Positions 19,485 to 27,915 of a stretch of DNA of 64,000 nt are shown here, piece by piece (positions within the stretch are counted from its first letter, which is position 1; each line of letters begins with the position of its first letter). Source of the stretch: Naumovozyma dairenensis CBS 421. Taxonomy: Eukaryota; Ascomycota; Saccharomycetes; Saccharomycetales; Saccharomycetaceae. Where the stretch lies: the NCBI RefSeq assembly GCF_000227115.2, contig NC_016485.2, forward strand, positions 1,030,025 to 1,094,024, written 5' to 3'. The translations under genes were made by a program, and so were the position numbers. The notes beneath the pieces were generated by a model. It worked only from the letters and a program-made list of their open reading frames with translations, made no database searches and was not told the DNA's origin.

Positions 19485-20192
19485 AACAATTGTAATACCA
19501 CCTCACTTGTTATAAAACATTCAAATTATGATAGCATTAAGGGACCGGGATATGTCTTCCTGAAGTCTCGCGGGAATGGTGATACGGCTTCTGTGGACCG
19601 TACTATGTACTTAAGTCATTCCATTGCTCTGGAATACTAGAACGGAATATTCATCCATTATTGAAGTGCCTGAAACTTTAACATCACCTGATATTTATTT
19701 TCATTGAGTTTCCTGGAAGATTTGTCTTTACTAGTAGGATATATAGGCATGCCTCAAAAGTTCTGAGATAAAATATTTTGCATTTACTCACTTATACCAC
19801 TAGTTTATATATTTACATAATGATATATCATCTTTTATTTTAATCGAAAATGATTATGTGTATTTATATTATACCGCTGCTGTCGGCAATGACTATTTGT
19901 ACTAACCACAACGGTATTATTTATTTATTTGTTTGCTGCTATTTTATTACTTTACATGTATATATATACGGTATATAATATACCTGAGTTTTGGGATATT
20001 TAGCCGCCCAAGTCTTGACAAATACGGGTAACCCACACGAACGCTAACGAGAAATCCAACTTGGGAATGAGATCGATTTTATGAATATACTATACCTTAC
20101 ATGTAGGTTCTATGAAGTAAAAAGGGAAAAAATAGTAAGGGAAAGAATACAATACCCAAAGGAGGACATAAGGGCTACCAAGAGTAAAGAAG
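19485..20192. other. Gene-free interval at the ancestral centromere position
   Basis: About 700 bp between DOM34 and MRPL32, which is where CEN3 and CEN14 lie in S. cerevisiae. I looked on both strands for the CDEI word RTCACRTG and a CDEIII core TTCCGAA and found neither. The nearest are ATCACCTG at about 19683 and GTTTCCTGGAA about 25 bp later, which is the wrong spacing for a CDEI-CDEII-CDEIII unit. A Reb1-type site CGGGTAA at 20025-20031 lies before MRPL32. Confidence 0.55.
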
Positions 20193-20816
20193 ATGCCTCA
20201 CAAATATATGTGCATATCAAATACATTCTTTTATCATCTTTCCCCAGTGAATTCTAGGCTGCTACAAAAGATGAATGGCTCAATGATTACGAGGACGCTT
20301 AGTAGTAATACCAGTTTAACGGTCCCCATCATTGGAGTTCCCAAAGTTGATGCACAAATAGATACTGGCTCAATAATTGGGCAATGGTTAAGAAAGAAAC
20401 TTTTCGGTGAGGAAAATGGAAGTTCAAATGGAAGAGGGGGTATTAGTATTGATACGGGGATCTTGAAAGCTGTTCCTAAAAAGAAAGTGTCTCATCAAAA
20501 GAAGAGACAAAGATTATATGCTCCAGGTAGTAAACAAGTGAAAATGATTAATAATTTAAATAAATGTCCATCTTGTGGTCATTATAAAAGAGCGCATACG
20601 CTTTGTATGTATTGTGTTGGTGAAATTCGTAGAATTTGGAATAGTCAAACAAGGAAACCTTATGAAGAACCACCTCAAGAAAGGGAATTAAGTGATGTAG
20701 ATAAGAGGATTTTATACCCAGGTAAGAAATTAACTAAAGATAAGCAGAAATTACTTGACAGGGATTCTTATTTAGAACGTAGAATGAGAACTTTATCGGT
20801 TGAAAAGAAAAAGTAA
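20193..20816 (+). CDS. MRPL32: Mitochondrial large-subunit ribosomal protein bL32m (Mrpl32)
   Basis: 207 residues from the first ATG (S. cerevisiae 183). The conserved block [16 protein letters not shown] is followed by the zinc ribbon [17 protein letters not shown] (near residues 127-143). Family knowledge: the precursor is matured by the m-AAA protease, after which it joins the mitochondrial ribosome. The first ATG gives a poorly typical N-terminus. In-frame ATGs at codons 27 and 31 would leave [14 protein letters not shown], a more usual presequence, so the start is uncertain. It corresponds to YCR003W. Confidence 0.93.
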   Translation: MPHKYMCISNTFFYHLSPVNSRLLQKMNGSMITRTLSSNTSLTVPIIGVPKVDAQIDTGSIIGQWLRKKLFGEENGSSNGRGGISIDTGILKAVPKKKVSHQKKRQRLYAPGSKQVKMINNLNKCPSCGHYKRAHTLCMYCVGEIRRIWNSQTRKPYEEPPQERELSDVDKRILYPGKKLTKDKQKLLDRDSYLERRMRTLSVEKKK

Positions 20817-21280
20817 ACGACAAGAAAAATAATGAGGTACTTCTATTTTATAAGTATTCATATGCTCCACCAACTTTTTGGGATATACTTTTAACCACAC
20901 CTATAGTCGATATATATAGATATACCGTATATACCGAAACTCTGTAAATAAATGACACAAAAGACTTGGTATTACAGTCAGTCTCTTCTCGTAATTAGTA
21001 ATTATTGATTATATTAACAGTACAAAGTTTAGCTAAATAAATAGAGACTGAGTAAATAAAAAAAACAAATAGAGACTATATATAAAGTTAAACAGATACA
21101 GGGTAGCGGGAAAAATATATGGAACTCTTCATATGTACTTTTCGTTCTCCCTTCTTAGTCTTTCAAATTATTTCTTTTTCCATCAAAGAGTAGTATCATT
21201 TTCCGCTCTACTCATTATTATTTTAATTCTAATTTTTAATTTTTTAGGGAGGAAAAATAAAAATTCGTTTTAAGATCCTC
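20817..21280. other. Convergent 3' region MRPL32 / YCP4
   Basis: About 460 bp of AT-rich DNA with TATATA-type polyadenylation words near 20900-20935. No gene seen. Confidence 0.45.
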
Positions 21281-22069
21281 TTACATCACCACACAACAAG
21301 ACATTAAACCTTCATCTTTCTTTTCCTCTTTCTTTTCTTCAGTCTTAGCTGCTGGAGCTGCTGTAGTTCTCTTAGCGGTAGTTGTAGTCTTCTTTTCAAC
21401 TGGTTTCTTTTCAGCGGCACCCTTATTCGTAGTTTTAGCCTTTGCATCTGCAGTACCGACAGATGAAGGGAATTTCTTTGCAGCTTCATAAAAAGTTTTA
21501 CCTTGAATTTCAGCGATTCTTAATTCCAATTCAGAAGCTTGTCTAGAACCATCAGCACCTGCCAAAGTACCAGCCCCCCATGGGGACCCACCATGAACTT
21601 CTTCAACGTTTGATAATTCAGCAAATACATCTCTATACCCTAATGGTACGTAAATGATCCCATGATGAACCAAATAAGAAAGACAATTCTTAACGGTACT
21701 TTCTTGACCACCCCCATAACCAGAAGTACTAACGAAGAAACCTGCCACTTTACCATTTAAAGTACCTTGAGCCCACATGGCACCAGTTTTATCCCAAAAT
21801 GATGACCATTGAGCAGGCATTGTACCGAATCTAGTTGGGACACCGAATAAGAATGCATCATATTCTCCCATGATTTGTTCTGTAGCTACGGGGATATCAT
21901 CTGGTTTTGCTGGAGCGTTCATTTGTTCAAGGACTTCATCTGGTAATGTTTCTTCTACTCTGAAAAGGTCAGCTTTACCACCAGCAGATTCAACACCCTT
22001 TTGGATGGATCTTGCTAGGGTGGTTATGTGGCCGTATGTAGAATATGTAATAATTGCAACTTTGACCAT
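21281..22069 (-). CDS. YCP4: Flavodoxin-like, lipid-anchored protein Ycp4
   Basis: 262 residues (S. cerevisiae 247), in the WrbA-like FMN-binding family with Pst2 and Rfs1. The FMN loop is [17 protein letters not shown] at residues 9-25. Further family blocks are [20 protein letters not shown] and [15 protein letters not shown]. The C-terminal 60 residues are a Lys/Ala/Thr/Glu-rich linker. The protein ends GLMSCCVVM, a CaaX box (CVVM) preceded by another cysteine. This predicts farnesylation plus palmitoylation and attachment to the plasma membrane or eisosomes. It corresponds to YCR004C. Three phased CTCGAGGA sites lie upstream. Confidence 0.93.
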   Translation of the reverse strand: MVKVAIITYSTYGHITTLARSIQKGVESAGGKADLFRVEETLPDEVLEQMNAPAKPDDIPVATEQIMGEYDAFLFGVPTRFGTMPAQWSSFWDKTGAMWAQGTLNGKVAGFFVSTSGYGGGQESTVKNCLSYLVHHGIIYVPLGYRDVFAELSNVEEVHGGSPWGAGTLAGADGSRQASELELRIAEIQGKTFYEAAKKFPSSVGTADAKAKTTNKGAAEKKPVEKKTTTTAKRTTAAPAAKTEEKKEEKKDEGLMSCCVVM

Positions 22070-22317
22070 TTGTTTTTGTTTTTGTTTTCTTTTAATATTT
22101 GAGCTGTGTTACTCACTAGGTTAATTAGTTTAAAGCTAATGACTGTTGATGATAGTGATTAGATTTTTACTGAACCAGTTGCTATGCGTTACAAGAAAGA
22201 ACAAAAGACAAGGAGAAACAAGTTAGTTCGAGGAGCTTACCAAATACGTGAAAGAGAGAAATCCAATAAAAGTGAAGTTTATATAGTTTGACCACGTAAA
22301 AAAGGGAGTTCTAGGTT

Positions 22318-22350
22318 TTCTCGAGGATTTCTCGAGGATTTCTCGAGGAT
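22318..22350. promoter_or_regulatory. Three perfect tandem 11-bp repeats (TTCTCGAGGAT) upstream of YCP4
   Basis: Three identical head-to-tail copies, each centred on the palindrome CTCGAG, about 250-280 bp before the YCP4 start. CTCGAGGA fits the published Xbp1 core CTCGA(G/A)G(A/C). An 11-bp period places every site on nearly the same face of the helix, which suggests cooperative binding. Confidence 0.6.
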
Positions 22351-22604
22351 TACGCAAGGCAAAGCAGAAGGGAATCTATCTCGATAAGGTAATAAACACC
22401 TACATACGTACTCTTACCCGGTATTACTAAATAAGAAATGATAGAAATACATAAATAATATCTTTATAATAGAAAATAAAAAAGGCGTGCGTACGTACGT
22501 ACGTAAAGTAATCAGTACACACTGTGCAGTGGGCGTGGCATGGCGTTGTTGTTGCTTCTTGCCTGGGCGAAAAAAAATGGTCGTTCTTTTCCTTTCCTTT
22601 CTTA

Positions 22605-22646
22605 GGGAGGGGGGGGTAGAGGGCGGTGGGCAGGCGGGCAGGCGGG
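22605..22646 (+). other. G-rich tract with G-quadruplex potential
   Basis: The plus strand has at least five runs of three or more G within about 42 bases, separated by loops of one to five bases. This satisfies the usual G3+N1-7 rule. It stands out in AT-rich surroundings about 540 bp upstream of YCP4. A T/C-rich and A-rich stretch precedes it. Confidence 0.6.
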
Positions 22647-22754
22647 CTCTTTATTAAACTTCCTCCTTGGTGTCGGTGCAGGTTATTCTACTTACATTTT
22701 GGGGCTAATCAGAAGCTTGGCTTATAAGGGGCCGATGGCGACCCACCTTGCAAC

Positions 22755-22792
22755 TACTAGGGTTAGGACTAGGGCTAGGACTAGGGCCAGTA
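22755..22792 (+). repeat. Short GGACTAGGGCTA-type tandem repeat, telomere-like words
   Basis: About three degenerate 12-bp units containing TAGGGTTAGG, TAGGGCTAGG and TAGGGCCAG. It lies in the 1.3-kb gap between YCP4 and citrate synthase. It is too short to be a telomere tract and may be a chance expansion. The rest of the gap (22070-23396) shows a (CGTA)n tract near 22490-22505 and no gene. Confidence 0.5.
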
Positions 22793-23396
22793 GATGACAA
22801 ACATGTAATATATGTACGTAGAATATGTCTTTTCTCCTAGGGACCAAACTGTTTTCTTGAAAGCGCAGCGCAGCTCAGGTGGACTGAAATCAGAGTTGTT
22901 TTCTTTCCCCTTATTAATTTTTGACTAAGAAAGCAAAGAAAGAATAGATAGCATTATGTGTTACCCGTGGCGGTGGAAAATGAACTGAAATTCAAAACGG
23001 TAAGGGGATACGGATGAAGATGCGAACGCGGCTATCGGACACAAATTTATTTATTCCCCAGTCACCATTATATATTCTTCTGTCATCATCATCATATGGA
23101 ATTATTCTTGTTATAGATTATTGACGAACTATGCGCTGGCGATATATTTCAATAGGATAGACATTCATTAAATTATATAGAAAATATAAAGGATTCGTAA
23201 ATATAACGTTAGATAGGGAGTAGAGAGAAAAAAAAATATGATTTTTATGTGTGTACGTGAGGGATTTGAAGAATGTAGGGTCATGAAAAATCGATGATGG
23301 ACGAATAAGTATCGAGGGGAAAAGAATATGGATGACTAGTCATTAAAAAATTAGAGTAACAGATAAGAAAGAAAATAAATAGAAAAATACTTCTAT

Positions 23397-24809
23397 CTAT
23401 TTAGAACTTGACTCAATTTTTTTCACTAATTCCATGTATTTTTCCGTAGAAAAGGATTTTGGTCTTTCAATTGGTGCACCAACAGCTCTATCGATGATTA
23501 ATTGTGGTAATACACCAAACGCTCTAGAGACACCAAATAAAACAGTGTAGAAAGAGGCTTCACTCAACCCGTAGTATTGTAATAAGACACCAGAATGAGA
23601 ATCAACATTTGGCCATGGATTCTTAGTCTTACCATGTTTCGTTAAGACCTTTGGTGCCACTTCATAAATCTTGGATACTAAAGTAAATAACTCATAATCT
23701 GGGAAATGTTTCAATGCAAATTCACGTTGTGCCATATAACGTGGATCAGTCTTTCTTAAGACAGCATGACCATAACCTGGCACAACTCTACCTGAATTCA
23801 AAGTATCCCATAAATATTTCTCAATGGTCTCAGTGGAATAATCACCTTTAACTTCTTCTCTTAATTTAAATAACCATTCTAATACTTCTTGATTAGCACG
23901 ACCATGTAATGGACCAGCTAATCCATTCAAACCTGCAGCCAATGATAAATAAGGACTTGATAATGCAGACCCAACAAGATGAGTAGTATGAGCTGAGACG
24001 TTACCACCTTCATGATCAGAATGAATGGTTAAATATAATCTCATCAATTCAATGAAATCTTTGTTTGAATACCCCATTAAATTAGCTAAATTCTTACCAT
24101 AATCTGCTTGAGCATCAAATTGACCTAATTTACCATCTTTAAAGACGTTTCTATAAATCTTTGCAGCAATATTTGGTAATTTACCCAAAAGATCCAATGA
24201 ATCTTCAAAAGTATAACTCCAATAATCCTTCTTAGAGACACCTTGAGCATAAGCTTTAGCAAATTTAGATTCACTTTCTAAAGCAGTCACAGCCATTGAA
24301 AATTGAGCCATAGGATGTAAATGTTTTGGTAAATTATCCAACAATTGAACTACATGATCAGGTAATTCACTTCTAGAAGCCAAATCAGCACTTAAGGCGT
24401 TTACTTGATTTAAAGTTGGAATTTCACCAGTTAATAATAGCCAAAATAAACCTTCAGGTAATGGTTCATCATTAATCTTTGGTAATTGATTTTGAATTTC
24501 AGGAATGGTACGACCTCTAAATTTAATACCTTCTTCTGGATCTAATACAGAACCTTCCCAAACTATACCTTTGATACCACGCATACCACCGTATGCTTGT
24601 TCTAATAGAACTTCACCAATGACAGTTTTACCATGTTCCTTTTTAAATTTCTTGATTTCTTCCGCTTTGGCAGGGATTATGTTGGCGAATGTTTCCTTTA
24701 ATGTTCTTTCTGGAGAAGCAGTGGTATATAAACGTGGTAAAAGATATATGGAGGATCTTTGACGAGAGAGGAGAGTTCTTGCTTGAGTTGATAATATTGA
24801 GCTAGACAT
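23397..24809 (-). CDS. CIT1: Mitochondrial citrate synthase
   Basis: 470 residues (S. cerevisiae Cit1 479). It condenses acetyl-CoA and oxaloacetate to citrate in the TCA cycle. The presequence (residues 1 to about 32) is Ser/Arg/Leu-rich with no acidic residue. The active-site triad is visible: [36 protein letters not shown], and Asp in [11 protein letters not shown]. The protein ends ESSSK, not the peroxisomal SKL. It occupies the YCR005C (CIT2) position next to YCP4, yet is mitochondrial. This fits a single ancestral CIT1-type gene. A GTGACC R-box (25002-25007) and a CCAAT box on the minus strand (25062-25066) lie upstream. Confidence 0.95.
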   Translation of the reverse strand: MSSSILSTQARTLLSRQRSSIYLLPRLYTTASPERTLKETFANIIPAKAEEIKKFKKEHGKTVIGEVLLEQAYGGMRGIKGIVWEGSVLDPEEGIKFRGRTIPEIQNQLPKINDEPLPEGLFWLLLTGEIPTLNQVNALSADLASRSELPDHVVQLLDNLPKHLHPMAQFSMAVTALESESKFAKAYAQGVSKKDYWSYTFEDSLDLLGKLPNIAAKIYRNVFKDGKLGQFDAQADYGKNLANLMGYSNKDFIELMRLYLTIHSDHEGGNVSAHTTHLVGSALSSPYLSLAAGLNGLAGPLHGRANQEVLEWLFKLREEVKGDYSTETIEKYLWDTLNSGRVVPGYGHAVLRKTDPRYMAQREFALKHFPDYELFTLVSKIYEVAPKVLTKHGKTKNPWPNVDSHSGVLLQYYGLSEASFYTVLFGVSRAFGVLPQLIIDRAVGAPIERPKSFSTEKYMELVKKIESSSK

Positions 24810-25001
24810 GATGATTTATCGGTTTTTTATTTTTTTGCCGATGTTTAGTTATCTTAATGAATAATTGCAATTTTTTGGGTCTTTTTTGCGAATGATATAA
24901 TAATACAAATTTGATAAATTATCAGTTCTTCTGATTTGTATGTAATTTATGTGCAAATTGTAACCTGTAGGTTAGTTGGTTTGGTTAGGGATGTATTTTC
25001 T

Positions 25002-25066
25002 GTGACCAAAAAAAAGAAAGCTTTAGAAGAACCTTTAAAATAAAAATTACGGAGGAATATAATTGG
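25002..25066 (-). promoter_or_regulatory. Candidate R-box and CCAAT box upstream of citrate synthase
   Basis: GTGACC at 25002-25007 is the Rtg1/Rtg3 R-box (GGTCAC in the gene's sense), and ATTGG at 25062-25066 is a CCAAT box for Hap2/3/4/5. They lie about 190 and 255 bp before the ATG. CIT2 of S. cerevisiae has two R-boxes, while only one is seen here. Both words are short, so this is tentative. Confidence 0.35.
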
Positions 25067-25249
25067 ACAAGCGGAGACAGATTTAAGGGAACGGAAGTAA
25101 GCAAGTTTATTTGAATGTACTAGAAAACAGATCATTCAAATATATATATATATATATTCATATATTCAGGTGGTAGATTCGCTAGGAGATATACACAGTC
25201 TGGGTATCTAAGCTAATCGAATAGCTACGCAGGCTTGTAAAACTCGAGC

Positions 25250-25812
25250 ATTGGTGTAATGGCTTGTGCGTACTTGCGTATGTAGGTTCGATGTCTATCC
25301 AGGAATCATACGTAGTTAGTTACTTATTTACTCTTTCGATCAAGTTACCGAAGTTGATCATGAAGAATCGGAACAAACAGAGCCATCTGTGTTGTGATAT
25401 CCTCCCAACACTAAGACAGCCACTGGGCATGGGCCATGACCGGAAGAAATCATGCTTGTTGATTGGTGCAACTACGTTAAGTGGTGCTTGACCTTCGTCT
25501 TGGCCTTTGCCTTGGCACAAATCCAATTCCGCTCCCAAATCTCTTGATCTGCTTTGCTCGAACTCGACCCCCCCGCAGAACAGGCGTGGCCGGGGACGGG
25601 GGGGGAAAGGAAGAGGGGTCACACTTTCTAACGTTTACCGATGACCCGGACTTGCTCGCACTTGGAGGAAAAAACCGCCGGAAAGTAAACAAAAATGCTG
25701 TCCTTGAGCAGTTACACTTACATACGTTACCTGATTTGTTAACTGCCGCCCAATTATCACGCTATATAAAATCCTTTGTATGAATTTACTCCAATTTAAC
25801 CCCAATTTTTTT
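25250..25812 (+). ncRNA. SCR1: Candidate RNA polymerase III transcript, probably SRP RNA
   Basis: The start region has TGTAATGGCTT at 25255-25265. As I recall it, the same 11 bases occur near the 5' end of S. cerevisiae SCR1, where UGUAA is the Alu-domain motif that contacts the SRP Alu proteins. An A-box-like stretch (TGGCTTGTGCG) is followed by a B-box-like GGTTCGATGTC at 25285-25295. For 550 bases after that the plus strand contains no run of four T, and then comes T7 at 25806-25812, a polymerase III terminator. The interior is GC-rich and full of hairpins (GATCAA...TTGATC at 25338-25359). The length fits yeast SRP RNA (about 520). RNase P RNA with its A/B-box leader is the alternative. 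An upstream (TA)n lies near 25140. Confidence 0.5.
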
Positions 25813-26143
25813 GCCACTTTGATAGTTCAACTCGACATCGTCAATAGAACCCATTGGATTTAATTCAGTTTTGATAGCAACCGTATAGCCAACATTCATA
25901 ATTAAAGGCAACTTGACTCGGATCTAGGGATACGACAGAATTCGAAGATCTTCCTCGAAAAAGGAAACCTTTAACAATATCATTACATACGTAGATACCT
26001 TGATTGTTAAAAAATTCTACCATCTGATAATTTATTATGATAATCAAAATGGTGTCACAATAAAATTACTGTCTACCTTTAAATTTTGTTGGCCAACAAA
26101 ATTATCTCTTAAAGTAAATCTTCAAAAGAAAAAAAAAAAAATT
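25813..26143. other. Gap between the candidate RNA and tRNA-Pro
   Basis: About 330 bp with no gene seen. It contains a 22-bp perfect palindrome at 26082-26103. The A-run at 26129-26140 is the T-rich terminator of the minus-strand tRNA gene. Confidence 0.5.
26082..26103. repeat. 22-bp perfect palindrome
   Basis: Two 11-base arms, AATTTTGTTGG and its exact complement, meet without a spacer. It lies about 40 bp beyond the 3' end of tRNA-Pro. Its inner TGTTGG...CCAACA resembles Ty LTR termini. No LTR body surrounds it. Confidence 0.8.
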
Positions 26144-26215
26144 GGGACGAGCCGGGAATCGAACCCGGGACCTCCCGCACCCTAAGCGAGAATCATACCT
26201 CTAGACCACACGTCC
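26144..26215 (-). tRNA. tP(AGG): tRNA-Pro (AGG)
   Basis: 72 nt, no intron. The acceptor stem GGACGTG pairs with CTCGTCC (one U-U, also present in the S. cerevisiae tRNA). The D-arm carries the A-box TGGTCTAGAGG. The anticodon stem CTCGC/GCGGG encloses loop TTAGGGT with anticodon AGG (26181-26183). The T-arm holds the B-box GGTTCGATTCC. The T-run just downstream on the minus strand terminates transcription. A tRNA-Pro(AGG) gene (SUF2) also lies near the centromere of S. cerevisiae chromosome III, so it may belong to the same ancestral block. Confidence 0.97.
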
Positions 26216-26475
26216 TTACGATTTATTTTCAATAGTGCAATTTTTCGCCACTTAATAAGAGACTTAAGATAAAAACGTCTCAGCATATCCAACGGCTTTG
26301 TACATGTCCAATATTAATGATATAAAATATTTGCACAACACTTAGCAAGTAGGCAGTTCTTAATGAATCCGGTACCTTCATTTCTACATTCAAAACGCTC
26401 ATCTGAATGTTTTTCGCCATATCTTTTAATCAATTTTCTCTGCTTTATTAAAAATTTCAACTTTTGACATAATAA

Positions 26476-26525
26476 AAAAAATCTCGAAAATTTTATTTCA
26501 TCTCATCTCATCTCATCTCATCGCA
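26476..26525. promoter_or_regulatory. RRPE-like and expanded PAC element in front of YVH1
   Basis: CGAAAATTTTAT (from 26484) resembles RRPE. It is followed by four CTCAT pentamers ending in ATCTCATCGC (26515-26524), which on the other strand reads GCGATGAGAT, a full PAC element. It lies about 75 bp before the start and fits Yvh1's role in 60S maturation. Confidence 0.6.
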
Positions 26526-26599
26526 TTTTTTTATTCAAAAGAAGACAAGAATAGAGTCTATTAACATCCTTATAGATAAAAGCATACAGCATATTTATA

Positions 26600-27784
26600 A
26601 TGTCTAACAGTACCAGCACCAGTACTACCACCTCAAACCCTGCTGTTTCCACCGATGCCACATCCGTTTCAACTGACGCGGTCCCAGCTACAATAGTTGC
26701 ACCAATGCCAACGGATCCAAATGTAACAAGAATTCTAGGTGGCCTTTATCTAGGTGGTATTCAACCAATTGTCGATCATACTCCCTTATCTGCTCAATTC
26801 AAAATATCCCACATTTTATCCATAATAAAATTTCAAGTCATTCCAGAATATCTAGTAAGGAAAGGTTACACATTGAAAAATATCCCAATTGATGATGATC
26901 ATACTACTGACATCTTACAATATTTCAATGAAACGAACTCATTCATCGATTCATGTTTATTCCCAAACGAAAAGGAATATGATCCACGTATAGTAAATTT
27001 TAAGAAAAAACAACAAAATGGTGCAATTTATGTTCATTGTCATGCAGGTGTATCAAGATCCGCTACCTTTATGATCGCTTATTTAATGTATAGATATGGT
27101 TTATCTTTGAAAAATTCAATATATGCTATAAAAAGGAAATTACCTAAGATTGAACCAAATGAAAATTTTATGGAACAATTAGAAATCTTCTCGAGGATGG
27201 GTGGACAATATGTGGATTTTGAGAATCAGGAATATAAATCTTGGAAATTGAAAAATTCAATTAAATTAGATCCAACTGGTGATTCCATTTTATCTAAAGA
27301 TGAAACTTTTAAAATGGATCAAGATGAGGAAAAGGATTTAGCTAAGATGACTCCAGAGGAATTAGGTAAAGTTACTACTGTGAGATGTAAAAAATGTAGA
27401 CAGAGATTGGCATTATCTACTTCTTTCATTAAGCATGATCCACCAAGTAGAGAATCTTCCGAAGGTCATTTCATTAAGAGAGCTGCTGGTTCAAGAAGAA
27501 TTATAGATATTCAAGAGTCACAATCACAATGTTCTCATTTCTTTACTGAACCTTTAAACTGGATGAAAGATGAATTGAGAGGTAAACAAGAGTTAGAAGG
27601 GAAATTCTCATGTCCAGGTTGTAATAGTAAAGTTGGTGGATATAATTGGAAAGGTTCAAGATGTAGTTGTGGGAAATGGGTTATTCCTGCTATTCATTTA
27701 CAAGCAAATAAAGTTGATCAATTCCCATTAAATCAAAAAGCTCTTCCTAATTTAATTCATTTTAAATCAAAAGATGGTAATTAA
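26600..27784 (+). CDS. YVH1: Dual-specificity phosphatase / 60S maturation factor Yvh1
   Basis: 394 residues (S. cerevisiae 364). The N-terminal phosphatase domain has the active site HCHAGVSRSATFM near residue 149 and the upstream RILGGLYLGGI strand. The C-terminal zinc-binding domain has CKKCRQRL, CSHFF, CPGCNSKVG and CSCGKWV. Family knowledge: Yvh1 releases Mrt4 from pre-60S ribosomes so that the P-stalk can assemble, a job done by the zinc domain rather than the phosphatase. The N-terminus is a Ser/Thr-rich leader. It converges with MND2 as in S. cerevisiae (YIR025W/YIR026C). Confidence 0.95.
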   Translation: MSNSTSTSTTTSNPAVSTDATSVSTDAVPATIVAPMPTDPNVTRILGGLYLGGIQPIVDHTPLSAQFKISHILSIIKFQVIPEYLVRKGYTLKNIPIDDDHTTDILQYFNETNSFIDSCLFPNEKEYDPRIVNFKKKQQNGAIYVHCHAGVSRSATFMIAYLMYRYGLSLKNSIYAIKRKLPKIEPNENFMEQLEIFSRMGGQYVDFENQEYKSWKLKNSIKLDPTGDSILSKDETFKMDQDEEKDLAKMTPEELGKVTTVRCKKCRQRLALSTSFIKHDPPSRESSEGHFIKRAAGSRRIIDIQESQSQCSHFFTEPLNWMKDELRGKQELEGKFSCPGCNSKVGGYNWKGSRCSCGKWVIPAIHLQANKVDQFPLNQKALPNLIHFKSKDGN

Positions 27785-27915
27785 TCATTGCTTTTTTTAA
27801 AAAAAAAACTGGCATTATAGATCCTATCGATAAAATTCATACTATTAGTATTTCCATAATGAGGTTATATATGTGTAAGCGTATATACTCTATTAATTAT
27901 AACCGTATTTGTATA

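Noticed and set aside
25245..25300. Degenerate tRNA pseudogene suggested by A- and B-box words
   Set aside because: No acceptor, anticodon or T-stem pairing can be drawn. The boxes are better explained as the internal promoter of the longer Pol III RNA.
25264..25817. Several overlapping frames of 60-100 codons on both strands
   Set aside because: Their length follows from high GC and lack of stops in the candidate structured RNA. They lack protein features and overlap each other on both strands.
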